A stretch of DNA of 24,377 nucleotides from an archaeon (lineage in GTDB: Archaea > Aenigmatarchaeota > Aenigmatarchaeia > CG10238-14 > SCSR01): positions 1 to 24,377 of the forward strand of contig SCSR01000038.1 in assembly GCA_004297575.1 (NCBI GenBank), given 5' to 3'. Under the pieces are notes generated by a model. That model made no database searches. It was not told where the DNA came from and saw only the letters and a list, made by a program, of their open reading frames with translations. The position numbers and the translations under genes were made by a program. Shown here piece after piece: positions 16,794 through 23,185 of the stretch. Every line of letters starts with the position of its first letter. Within the stretch, counting starts at the first letter, position 1.

Positions 16794-17364
16794 TTTGCCT
16801 TTCGAACAATAGGCCCCATTGCTCGTTCATGTTAACGCCAATCTTTGAAACTAGTTTGAAGCCGAATTTCTCGAATATCTTTGAAAAATCATCCACAGTA
16901 TACGTATACTCATGCACCGGTATCCCACCCATCTTGTGAATTATTTTGTGATATATCGAGAAATGATTCGGCTGGGTAATTATCACGAGTTTCTTTGCAA
17001 CCCTACACATCTCCTTCACGAAGGGCTCGAAGTTTTCAAAATGCTCCAACAATCCATCTGAGTAGACCAAATCAAAACTACTATTGTCGAACTTGATGTC
17101 CGAAGCATCCATCTGCCTGACATCCAGCCCATTTTCTGTGCATATCCTTACAGAGTTTGGAGAATTGTCTATGCCTGTCACTTTCCAATGCCTCATGAGT
17201 TTTTGTGTTATCTCCCCTGCCCCACAGCCGACCTCGAGAACGTTGCCCACATCTTCACTTTTCGTGAGTTTCAATATTGCGCGGTAATCGGCTTCCTTCA
17301 ATCGCCTCCCAAAAAAATTCAATCCCTTGTACTCTTTCCATGTGTCATCCCAAGTATGCTCCAT
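16768..17364 (-). CDS. class I SAM-dependent methyltransferase
   Basis: A 198-residue protein with motif I VLEVGCGAGEIT (42-53), acidic GIDNS (about 63-67), DASDIKFDNSSFDLVYSDGLLEHF and a C-terminal VDDFSKIFEKFGFKLV segment. This is the common Methyltransf_11 type, close to UbiE/UbiG-like enzymes. It follows the GT2 gene with a 3-nt gap, with GGGGGAG about 7 nt before its ATG, so it is the last gene of the rmlC-rmlB-GT2 operon. A sugar O-methyltransferase is likely from context, but the substrate is unknown. Its last nine codons overlap the 3' end of the convergent SDR gene. Confidence 0.75.
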   Translation of the reverse strand: MEHTWDDTWKEYKGLNFFGRRLKEADYRAILKLTKSEDVGNVLEVGCGAGEITQKLMRHWKVTGIDNSPNSVRICTENGLDVRQMDASDIKFDNSSFDLVYSDGLLEHFENFEPFVKEMCRVAKKLVIITQPNHFSIYHKIIHKMGGIPVHEYTYTVDDFSKIFEKFGFKLVSKIGVNMNEQWGLLFERQTTDSSLQA

Positions 17365-17367
17365 GAC

Positions 17368-18327
17368 TTAGCTCCCCCTAAATACGTTCTTTCCTAAGAA
17401 TCTCCATGATAGATAAGATAACTTGCCTGCAACCACACCTCTAAATATCGACATGTCATGCTTCACAAGCGAGACTATGAAATAAAGCACGACTTCCGAA
17501 ACTTGCTGGATATAGAATTTTATATGACCTGCAATCCCTCTAACAAGATTGTTTTTGTGTACGAAGTAAAGATGCTCGAGCTGTTTTATTTCATGGCTCC
17601 ATCTGCTGAACTTTGGGTTCGGCGATGGTTTGCCTAGGTTATGGAAGACTGCAGCGTCTTTTGAGAAAACTATCTTATATCCAAGCTTACCTACTCTGAC
17701 TGCAGCATCTGCATCATCCCTGAATGGGTATCCGCTTGACAATTTCTCGTCGAAACCTCCTATCTTTTCCAACAGCTCTCTCCTAAATGACATATTGCAA
17801 CCTTGTATATGATCGACATAACATGTCTTCTTTATGTTCCCTAGGCTTGTCACCTGGCCCGAGCTTGTCACCTTGCCGTCGCCTCTGTAATCTATGAGGA
17901 ACTTGAAAACATTCGCAATAAATCTTTTGATGCCTTTCGCATTCTTGATTTCATCGTCCAGCAGATTGGTCTCTTTTGGTAAATTTATTTTACCTCCGAC
18001 AGCTCCCACACTTTTATCTTTATACTCCTTGAGAAGGGATGCCAGCCACTGCTTTTCCGCGACACCGTCGTCATCTATGTATGCTACTATATTGCCTCTG
18101 CTATTTTTCCACCCGATATTCCTTGCATAGCATGCGTTCATCGGTATGGCGGATTTTATGTACTTTGCTCCGTAGTCAAGCGTTATGTCTTTCATGCTTG
18201 TCTTACCATTGTCAACAACAATCACTTCAAAATTCTTGAACGTCTGCTTTTTCAGTGACTCGAAACCTCTTTTCAAATCATCAGGCCTGTCCCTCACGCA
18301 TATGACAACAGAAGCTGCCAGCACCAT
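17368..18327 (-). CDS. family 2 glycosyltransferase, membrane-associated
   Basis: A 319-residue GT-A protein: SVVICVRDRPDDL at the start, VIVVDNGKTS (36-45), ARNIGWKNSRGNIVAYIDDDG with Asp85-Asp87 as the metal motif, and QGCNMSFRRELLEKIGGFDE as the acceptor-side motif with the FRDDADAAVRV catalytic acid region. This is the classic inverting GT2 layout of surface-polysaccharide transferases adding one sugar to a growing chain. A hydrophobic stretch near 270-285 may associate with the membrane. The gene starts 8 nt after rmlB with an imperfect AGGCGAT ribosome site, and is likely to use the sugar nucleotide made by this operon (inference). Confidence 0.82.
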   Translation of the reverse strand: MVLAASVVICVRDRPDDLKRGFESLKKQTFKNFEVIVVDNGKTSMKDITLDYGAKYIKSAIPMNACYARNIGWKNSRGNIVAYIDDDGVAEKQWLASLLKEYKDKSVGAVGGKINLPKETNLLDDEIKNAKGIKRFIANVFKFLIDYRGDGKVTSSGQVTSLGNIKKTCYVDHIQGCNMSFRRELLEKIGGFDEKLSSGYPFRDDADAAVRVGKLGYKIVFSKDAAVFHNLGKPSPNPKFSRWSHEIKQLEHLYFVHKNNLVRGIAGHIKFYIQQVSEVVLYFIVSLVKHDMSIFRGVVAGKLSYLSWRFLGKNVFRGS

Positions 18328-18335
18328 ATAATCGC

Positions 18336-19307
18336 CTAGAACCTTGTATGAAAATCATCAGACTCGCTTGACTTCCACCAATTTTTATTACTATGATACC
18401 ATTCTATTGTCTGCCCTAGCGCCTGTTCGAAATCAATCTCAGGCTTCCAGCCAAGTGACTTTATCTTGCTGCAGTCTATCGAATATCTCCTGTCATGCCC
18501 CGGTCTGTCTTTCACAAATTCGATAAGGTTGGATGGTTTACCCATAATTTCCAAAATCATAATGGCAAGATCGATGTTTTTCATTTCCTTGTCGGCGGAT
18601 ATATTGTAAATTTCTCCTAACTTGCCTTTTTCCAGTACAGTATAGACTGCCTTGCAATTATCATTGACGAAAATCCAATCTCGCATATTTGTGCCGTCGC
18701 CATAGATCGGTATATGCTTGTTTTGGATTGCATTTGATATCACTTTTGGTATGAACTTTTCTATGTGCTCAAAAGGTCCAAAATTGTTGCATGTCCTTGT
18801 TATCACCAACGGGACATTGTGTGTGATGAAATATGATCTGGCAAGCAAGTCAGCGGCAGCCTTGCTGGCGGCATATGGACTGCTCGGATTCAACATGTCC
18901 GTCTCCTTGAAGGAGCCACTGTCTATGCTACCATACACCTCATCGGTCGATATGTGTACAAACTTTTTGATTCCAAATTTCTTTGAAGCTTCCATCAGCG
19001 TATGCACCCCAAAAACATTCGTCCTAACAAAATCTCCTGCAGAAAGTATTGACCTATCAACATGTGTCTCTGCTGCAAAGTTCACTATAGCATCGCTTCT
19101 TTTGACTAGTTTGGATACTATTTTCTCATCAGCTATATCCCCCTTTACGAACTCTATATCCTTCATGACATCCTGCAGGTTCTCTTTTCTCCCAGCATAT
19201 GTAAGGTCATCAATAACCGTTATCTCATCATCCTTGTGCTCGCCAATGACATGATGGACAAAATTGCTGCCTATGAAACCTGCTCCGCCTGTCACAAGAA
19301 TCTTCAT
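18336..19307 (-). CDS. rmlB: dTDP-glucose 4,6-dehydratase
   Basis: A 323-residue extended SDR with every RmlB hallmark: GGAGFIG (7-13), NFAAETHVDRSI (76-87), the STDEVYG triad region with Thr121, Asp122 and Glu123, Tyr145/Lys149 in YAASK, and KDRPGHDRRYSID near the C terminus. It converts dTDP-glucose to dTDP-4-keto-6-deoxyglucose with an internal NAD cycle. It starts on the base after the rmlC stop, with GAGGTGG inside the end of rmlC as ribosome site. Its length fits the family. It is the most confidently named enzyme in the window and sets the locus as a dTDP-deoxysugar pathway. Confidence 0.93.
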   Translation of the reverse strand: MKILVTGGAGFIGSNFVHHVIGEHKDDEITVIDDLTYAGRKENLQDVMKDIEFVKGDIADEKIVSKLVKRSDAIVNFAAETHVDRSILSAGDFVRTNVFGVHTLMEASKKFGIKKFVHISTDEVYGSIDSGSFKETDMLNPSSPYAASKAAADLLARSYFITHNVPLVITRTCNNFGPFEHIEKFIPKVISNAIQNKHIPIYGDGTNMRDWIFVNDNCKAVYTVLEKGKLGEIYNISADKEMKNIDLAIMILEIMGKPSNLIEFVKDRPGHDRRYSIDCSKIKSLGWKPEIDFEQALGQTIEWYHSNKNWWKSSESDDFHTRF

Positions 19308-19784
19308 TCAGCCACCTCTACTGACACTCGATGGCCACTTGTATGGTATGCTAGTGTCGTTCCAAGGTATCCTTTCCTCATCAGGGTTCGCGTAATTATA
19401 GGGGATATCTGGTATATTCAGTATTCTTGTCTCATTGCAATCCATGGGTGTGAAACCATGTGCTACCATTGGTGGTATCTTCACAAGCACACTGTCTTTA
19501 TCATGCGACGGATCCAATAATTTTATTTCCTGGGTTTGATTAAAAGTTGGCGAGTCTTTCCTTAGGTCATGCAATACCAACAATGCCTTGCCATATACGC
19601 ATACCAGAGTATCTGTCTGATTCTTGTGGAGATGCCACGCCTTTACAACCCCTTTTTCACACATAGTAATATAACATTGTCCGAATTTGGTAAAAATAGA
19701 CTCGTCTTGACGCAGGAATACTGATAACCATCCCCTGTCATCACGTATGGTTTTCAGCTTTTTTACTTTTACCCCACCTATCAT
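19308..19784 (-). CDS. rmlC: dTDP-4-dehydrorhamnose 3,5-epimerase family protein (RmlC-like)
   Basis: A 158-residue cupin. DDRGWLSVF (15-23) and the C-terminal IPPMVAHGFTPMD, then NIPDIPYNYANPDEERIPWND and SIPYKW, match the RmlC family. The active-site strand reads Ala-Trp50-His51-Leu-His53-Lys54-Asn-Gln-Thr-Asp, not the RGLHxQ of classical RmlC, so this is the variant branch; it may epimerise only one carbon or act on a related dTDP-4-keto-sugar. It is the first gene of the rmlC-rmlB operon and is 37 bp from the divergent rmlA. The gene name is given by family and context, not by proven activity. Confidence 0.8.
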   Translation of the reverse strand: MIGGVKVKKLKTIRDDRGWLSVFLRQDESIFTKFGQCYITMCEKGVVKAWHLHKNQTDTLVCVYGKALLVLHDLRKDSPTFNQTQEIKLLDPSHDKDSVLVKIPPMVAHGFTPMDCNETRILNIPDIPYNYANPDEERIPWNDTSIPYKWPSSVSRGG

Positions 19785-19790
19785 AAAAAC

Positions 19791-19798
19791 ATTTATAT
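19791..19798 (+). promoter_or_regulatory. TATA box for rmlA
   Basis: ATTTATAT is centred 27 nt before the rmlA ATG at 19822, with no ribosome site between, which predicts a leaderless message. The box begins 7 bp from the rmlC start codon on the opposite strand. Confidence 0.6.
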
Positions 19799-19808
19799 CT
19801 TATTATGG

Positions 19809-19817
19809 ATTTAATAA
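19809..19817 (-). promoter_or_regulatory. TATA box for the rmlC operon
   Basis: On the minus strand the site reads TTATTAAAT, centred about 29 nt before the rmlC ATG at 19784. It lies only 5-13 bp upstream of the rmlA start, so the two divergent promoters interlock in the 37-bp gap. Confidence 0.5.
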
Positions 19818-19821
19818 CCGT

Positions 19822-20541
19822 ATGAAAGGCGTAGTTTTGGCAGGCGGTTTAGGTACGAGGCTCAGGCCCGCGACCAAGGTGACAAACAAGCACTTGCTAC
19901 CTGTATACGACAAACCCATGATATTCTACCCTATAGAAACATTGGTGAAGGCAGGAGTGAAGGATATCCTTATAGTGACAGGCCCGGAACATGGCGGACA
20001 CTTCCTCCATCTGTTGGGCAGCGGGAAAGAGTTCGGTGCTAAAATCACATATGAGCTGCAGGAAGAACCAGCAGGCATAGCGGATGGCCTTAGGCTGGCG
20101 GAAAGGTTTGCTGACAATGACAAATTGGTCGCCATTCTTGGCGATAACATATTCGAAACAGATATAACTGAGGATATCAAGGATTTTGAAAAATCCACTT
20201 TTGGCGCCAAGATATTCCTAAAAGAAGTGGATAATCCGCAGAGGTTCGGTGTAGCTGAAATGAATGATTCCAGCATCACCAAAATAATTGAAAAGCCTAC
20301 CGACCCGAAAACCAAGTATGCTGTCACAGGAATGTACATGTATGATTCAACCGTTTTCAACGTTATCAGGAATCTAAAGCCATCAGCCAGAGGCCAATTG
20401 GAAATAACAGACGTCAACAACCATTACATCAGTGATGGAAAGATGACTTTTAGGATTTTGAATGATTTCTGGAGTGACGCGGGAACCCACGAGAGTCTGT
20501 TCAAAGCTACTGAATTTATAAGAGGCCTCAGGCTTGCCTAG
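19822..20541 (+). CDS. rmlA: glucose-1-phosphate thymidylyltransferase, short form
   Basis: A 239-residue nucleotidyltransferase. It contains GGLGTRLRPAT (8-18), LLPVYDKPMIFYP, the substrate motif LGDNIFE and EKPTDPKTKYAVTGMYMYD, and it ends soon after the WSDAGTHESLFKA active-site stretch. The start is ATG 19822: the upstream in-frame extension lies in the promoter region and would read through the TATA box. It makes dTDP-glucose from dTTP and glucose-1-phosphate, the substrate of RmlB. Bacterial RmlA is usually near 290 residues; here the last 45-50 residues are absent, as in some archaeal sugar-1-phosphate nucleotidyltransferases. Divergent from rmlC, its last 14 bp overlap the convergent Nudix gene. 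Confidence 0.88.
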   Translation: MKGVVLAGGLGTRLRPATKVTNKHLLPVYDKPMIFYPIETLVKAGVKDILIVTGPEHGGHFLHLLGSGKEFGAKITYELQEEPAGIADGLRLAERFADNDKLVAILGDNIFETDITEDIKDFEKSTFGAKIFLKEVDNPQRFGVAEMNDSSITKIIEKPTDPKTKYAVTGMYMYDSTVFNVIRNLKPSARGQLEITDVNNHYISDGKMTFRILNDFWSDAGTHESLFKATEFIRGLRLA

Positions 20542-20965
20542 TGCTCCAGTATGTTCCTTTATGTTTCAGCCACTTTTTGAAATCTTGCGCTATCTTGCTG
20601 TGATCGAACCCCAACCCATCCGGAATCTCGTCAAAACTAACCCACTTTAGCTCAGTCGATTCTTCGTTCATTTTCAACTCGCCGTTAATCGGTCTCATGA
20701 TGAACACGATAGCCATCGTGTGCCTTCTCGGATCGCGAGTCGGGGAAGAATATACGCCTAGTATGTCCGTAATCTCAACGTCCAATCCCGTTTCTTCTTT
20801 CGTTTCCCTTACAGCAGCTTCTTCAACTGTCTCTCCATCGTCAACCATGCCGCCTGGGAATTTCCACAGCCCCTTGAATGGCGGACCTTGGCGTTTAGCT
20901 ATCAATACCTTGCTCCCGTCTGTAACTATCATATCTACTGCAGGCCATATAGTTGGCGGATTCAT
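20528..20965 (-). CDS. Nudix hydrolase
   Basis: A 145-residue protein with a complete Nudix box: Gly39, Glu45, Arg53-Glu54, Glu57-Glu58, Gly60 (G-x5-E-x7-R-E-x2-E-E-x-G). GPPFKGLWKFPGG just before it resembles ADP-ribose or nucleotide-sugar pyrophosphatases; it hydrolyses a nucleoside diphosphate linked to another moiety. In this locus it may remove unwanted nucleotide sugars or act as a general house-cleaning enzyme. A TATA box about 25 nt before the ATG suggests a leaderless message. The family is sure; the substrate is not. Confidence 0.82.
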   Translation of the reverse strand: MNPPTIWPAVDMIVTDGSKVLIAKRQGPPFKGLWKFPGGMVDDGETVEEAAVRETKEETGLDVEITDILGVYSSPTRDPRRHTMAIVFIMRPINGELKMNEESTELKWVSFDEIPDGLGFDHSKIAQDFKKWLKHKGTYWSTRQA

Positions 20966-20987
20966 ATAATTACATATGTGGGATAGA

Positions 20988-20993
20988 TTTAAA
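20988..20993. promoter_or_regulatory. shared palindromic TATA (TTTAAA) for the Nudix and SMR-like genes
   Basis: TTTAAA is its own complement. Its centre lies 25.5 nt from the Nudix ATG (20965, minus strand) and 27.5 nt from the ATG at 21018 (plus strand). The 52-bp gap holds no other good TATA element, so a single box may direct leaderless transcription both ways. Confidence 0.55.
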
Positions 20994-21017
20994 AGCCAAC
21001 AAGCCCATTTTTAATGG

Positions 21018-21395
21018 ATGGGGGTTAAGGTGTCGTTAATATTACTAATATTGGCAAGTGTCGCACTCGCTGCGTTTGGGCAAGTAGCTATGAAAAAGGG
21101 CATGAATGCGATAGGTTCGTTGCAGATACACGACATGCTGTCAACAAAACTGCTTTCTATCGCATCGCAACCGTTCGTTGTAATCGGGTTTATGCTATAC
21201 ATCATATCTGCAGGCATATGGCTTGTAGTGCTGTCGAATGCTGATGTCAGCTATGCATATCCACTTGTCGGGTTGGGGTATATTGTAACAGCTGTGTTGG
21301 CTAATTTGTTTTTTGGTGAATCATTGACAATGTTCAAAGTACTCGGTATCTTAATGATAATGGCTGGCGCTTTTGTAGTAGTGTCCAAGTTCTAG
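21018..21395 (+). CDS. SMR/DMT-family small membrane protein, ArnE/ArnF-like
   Basis: A 125-residue protein with four hydrophobic helices (about 5-23, 48-70, 74-95, 101-122), GQVAMKKGM after helix 1 and SYAYPLVGLGYIVTAV in helix 3, as in small DMT-superfamily carriers. The membrane-buried Glu of EmrE-type drug exporters is absent from helix 1, which fits the ArnE/ArnF and lipid-linked-sugar flippase-like branch better. It may move a polyprenyl-phosphate sugar across the membrane (inference from locus). A GTG at 21030 is an alternative start, but ATG 21018 is at the right distance from the TATA box. Its stop shares a CTAG with the convergent dehydrogenase stop. Confidence 0.7.
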   Translation: MGVKVSLILLILASVALAAFGQVAMKKGMNAIGSLQIHDMLSTKLLSIASQPFVVIGFMLYIISAGIWLVVLSNADVSYAYPLVGLGYIVTAVLANLFFGESLTMFKVLGILMIMAGAFVVVSKF

Positions 21396-22294
21396 CTTCT
21401 TACTCCGAAATCTTTACCAATCTCTTCATTTATCTTATCAACAGCTTCTAGCAGCAACGGCTCGTAATTCAATTTCTCATTGCTGAACGAAACTAGGGCC
21501 TTCAAGTCTTTTGGCAGGCATTTGCCGCCGAATGCTTTGCCATGCACTATGCCATAAGCGCCTATCCTCTGGTCAAGGCTTACTATCTTCGCGACAACAT
21601 TCGAATCAACACCTATCTTGTTTGCTATGCGGAAAATCTCGTTCCAAAATGATATCTTCATGGCAAGATTGCAGTTCGCTGTGTATTTGATGAGCTCAGC
21701 CGTCCTCAGATTGACCCTGTATATCGGTATCATCAATGGTCTTATAACTTCCTCCAGCATGTCGCCAGACTTTTTGTCGAATTCGCCTATAATCATCCTC
21801 AAAGATTCTGCATAATTGCCCTTGTTCTTCATGTACCAATCCTTGAGCTCGGAATCTGCGGTCGTCTTATCGAACTCTGTTATGAACTCAGGGTTGTTGC
21901 ATACTCCAAATTCATTGCCGCACTTTTTCCCAGACGCCTTTTCCAAAATTGGTATGACCAAGTTCTCTGTCGTGGTCGGCACAACCGTGCTCCTTACAAC
22001 AATAAGGTGGTAACCTTTCTTGCCTTTTAGCGCGTTTCCAACCGATTCGGAAACGGTCGCTATGTAGCTCAGATCTATCTTGCTGTCAACAGTCGGCGTA
22101 GGGACGGCGATATATGTCACGTCGGAATTTTGGACGGCGTCATTGACATTGACGGTAGCATTATAGCCTGCTTTTGCCAGATCATTCACTCGCGCTTCGT
22201 CAACATCAACAAACATGATGTCATGATTTACCGATGCAAGCTCTACTCCGGTCCCCTTCCCGACATAACCCGAACCAACTATGCTTATCTTCAT
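21392..22294 (-). CDS. UDP-glucose/GDP-mannose dehydrogenase family protein, minimal form
   Basis: A 300-residue protein from ATG 22294; a TTG three codons upstream is less likely, because the TATA-like box at 22314-22322 then lies too close. It has the NAD Rossmann motif GSGYVG, VPTP, VRSTVVP, NNPEF, then the central domain with Lys203, Asn207 and the nucleophile Cys259 in FGGKCLPKD, so the catalytic residues are all present. The third, C-terminal UDP-binding domain of normal enzymes (about 400-430 residues) is missing, and the loop after the first strands is also shortened. It probably oxidises an NDP-hexose to a uronic acid, but NDP binding without the C-terminal domain must differ. Convergent with the SMR-like gene. 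Confidence 0.8.
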   Translation of the reverse strand: MKISIVGSGYVGKGTGVELASVNHDIMFVDVDEARVNDLAKAGYNATVNVNDAVQNSDVTYIAVPTPTVDSKIDLSYIATVSESVGNALKGKKGYHLIVVRSTVVPTTTENLVIPILEKASGKKCGNEFGVCNNPEFITEFDKTTADSELKDWYMKNKGNYAESLRMIIGEFDKKSGDMLEEVIRPLMIPIYRVNLRTAELIKYTANCNLAMKISFWNEIFRIANKIGVDSNVVAKIVSLDQRIGAYGIVHGKAFGGKCLPKDLKALVSFSNEKLNYEPLLLEAVDKINEEIGKDFGVRS

Positions 22295-22313
22295 GTTTTT
22301 CAATCCTGTTTTT

Positions 22314-22322
22314 ATTTATATC
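22314..22322. promoter_or_regulatory. TATA region between the dehydrogenase and secF
   Basis: On the minus strand it reads ATATAAATA, about 24 nt before the dehydrogenase ATG at 22294 (leaderless). On the plus strand TATTTATAT lies about 37 nt before the secF ATG at 22355, which would leave a leader near 10 nt. Both directions are plausible; a second AT-rich site (GATATACTT, 22336-22344) is too close to secF to be its TATA box. Confidence 0.5.
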
Positions 22323-22354
22323 AATCTATTATTCTGATATACTTAAGTGATTGT

Positions 22355-23185
22355 ATGTTGAACAAGCTTGCATTCGTGCCCATTGTACTGTTTATACTGT
22401 CGTTAGGTGTTTTGTTTTATAATTACAGCAACACGGGGGATTTCATATTACGTGACATTGACCTGAAAGGTGGGACGCTAATCACTATAGAGACGTCACA
22501 GCCAGTTGATGTACATGCGCTTGAGACAGCATTGCTTAGGGAATTCTCTTCTGTTTCGGTATCAGGACTGAAAACATCTGCAGGATACGGAGCCAATATA
22601 GAAGTGGCAGCTGATACCAACACAACCAGTGTCCTGAATGTAGTGAACCAAACTGCTAATTACAGTTCATTCTCAGTCCAGACAATCGGATCAGATTTGG
22701 GCAACTTTTTCTTCCAGCAAGTGATATACCTGCTGATAGCAGCGTTTGTGCTGATGAGCATAATAATTTATTTCATTTACAGGAATGCGATATCAAGTTT
22801 CGGCATAGTATTCGCTACTTTTGCGAACATCATAACCACACTCGCTGTCACGTCTCTGCTCGGCATAAGGATATCCTTCGCAGGGTTTGCCGGCTTGTTG
22901 ATGCTGATAGCTTACACTGTTGACACAAATATCGTCCTTACGACAAAGGTATTGAAATCATCGCCGCAGGAATTCCGCAAACAGTACAAAAAGGCGTTGA
23001 TAACAGGTGTTACACTGATAGCTACCGTTTCCATCACAATGTTCGTAGTCCAACTGATTTCAACGTCAAGGTTGTTAGTCAATATTTCTCAAGTGCTGCT
23101 GATAGGTTTCCTGATAGATCTTATATACACGTGGATGTTTGACTCATCATTGCTAGAATGGTTTGTGAAGAGGCGATACAAGTGA
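22355..23185 (+). CDS. secF: protein-export membrane protein SecF, archaeal type
   Basis: A 276-residue protein from ATG 22355; the longer open frame upstream runs through the divergent promoter and the dehydrogenase gene and has no similarity. One helix (about 5-23) is followed by the conserved DIDLKGGTLI motif (about 35-44), a periplasm-facing (outer) domain, then a C-terminal block of about five helices (from 127 to the end) with FAGFAGLLMLIAYTVDTNIVL, the helix-4 RND-type signature region of SecF. It forms the SecDF complex that helps the Sec channel export proteins. Its TGA overlaps the GTG start of secD by 4 nt. Its length fits archaeal SecF. Confidence 0.9.
   Translation: MLNKLAFVPIVLFILSLGVLFYNYSNTGDFILRDIDLKGGTLITIETSQPVDVHALETALLREFSSVSVSGLKTSAGYGANIEVAADTNTTSVLNVVNQTANYSSFSVQTIGSDLGNFFFQQVIYLLIAAFVLMSIIIYFIYRNAISSFGIVFATFANIITTLAVTSLLGIRISFAGFAGLLMLIAYTVDTNIVLTTKVLKSSPQEFRKQYKKALITGVTLIATVSITMFVVQLISTSRLLVNISQVLLIGFLIDLIYTWMFDSSLLEWFVKRRYK

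Noticed and set aside
18718..19254. A 178-codon plus-strand open frame across the rmlB gene
   Set aside because: It lies antisense to rmlB, which has all its family motifs in the other frame. Its translation is low-complexity Ser/Leu-rich sequence without any domain, as expected of a shadow frame.
19747..19821. An upstream extension of rmlA by 25 codons
   Set aside because: It overlaps the rmlC start on the other strand and the rmlA TATA box; the nucleotidyltransferase motif MKGVVLAGGLGTR starts at ATG 19822.
1..22300. The locus as a mobile or defence island
   Set aside because: No integrase, transposase, direct repeats, tRNA boundary, toxin-antitoxin pair or nuclease is visible, and codon use looks alike throughout, including in the secF-secD genes.
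22130..22354. An upstream extension of secF by 75 codons
   Set aside because: It runs antisense through the start of the dehydrogenase gene and the divergent promoter; the SecF helix 1 begins right at ATG 22355.
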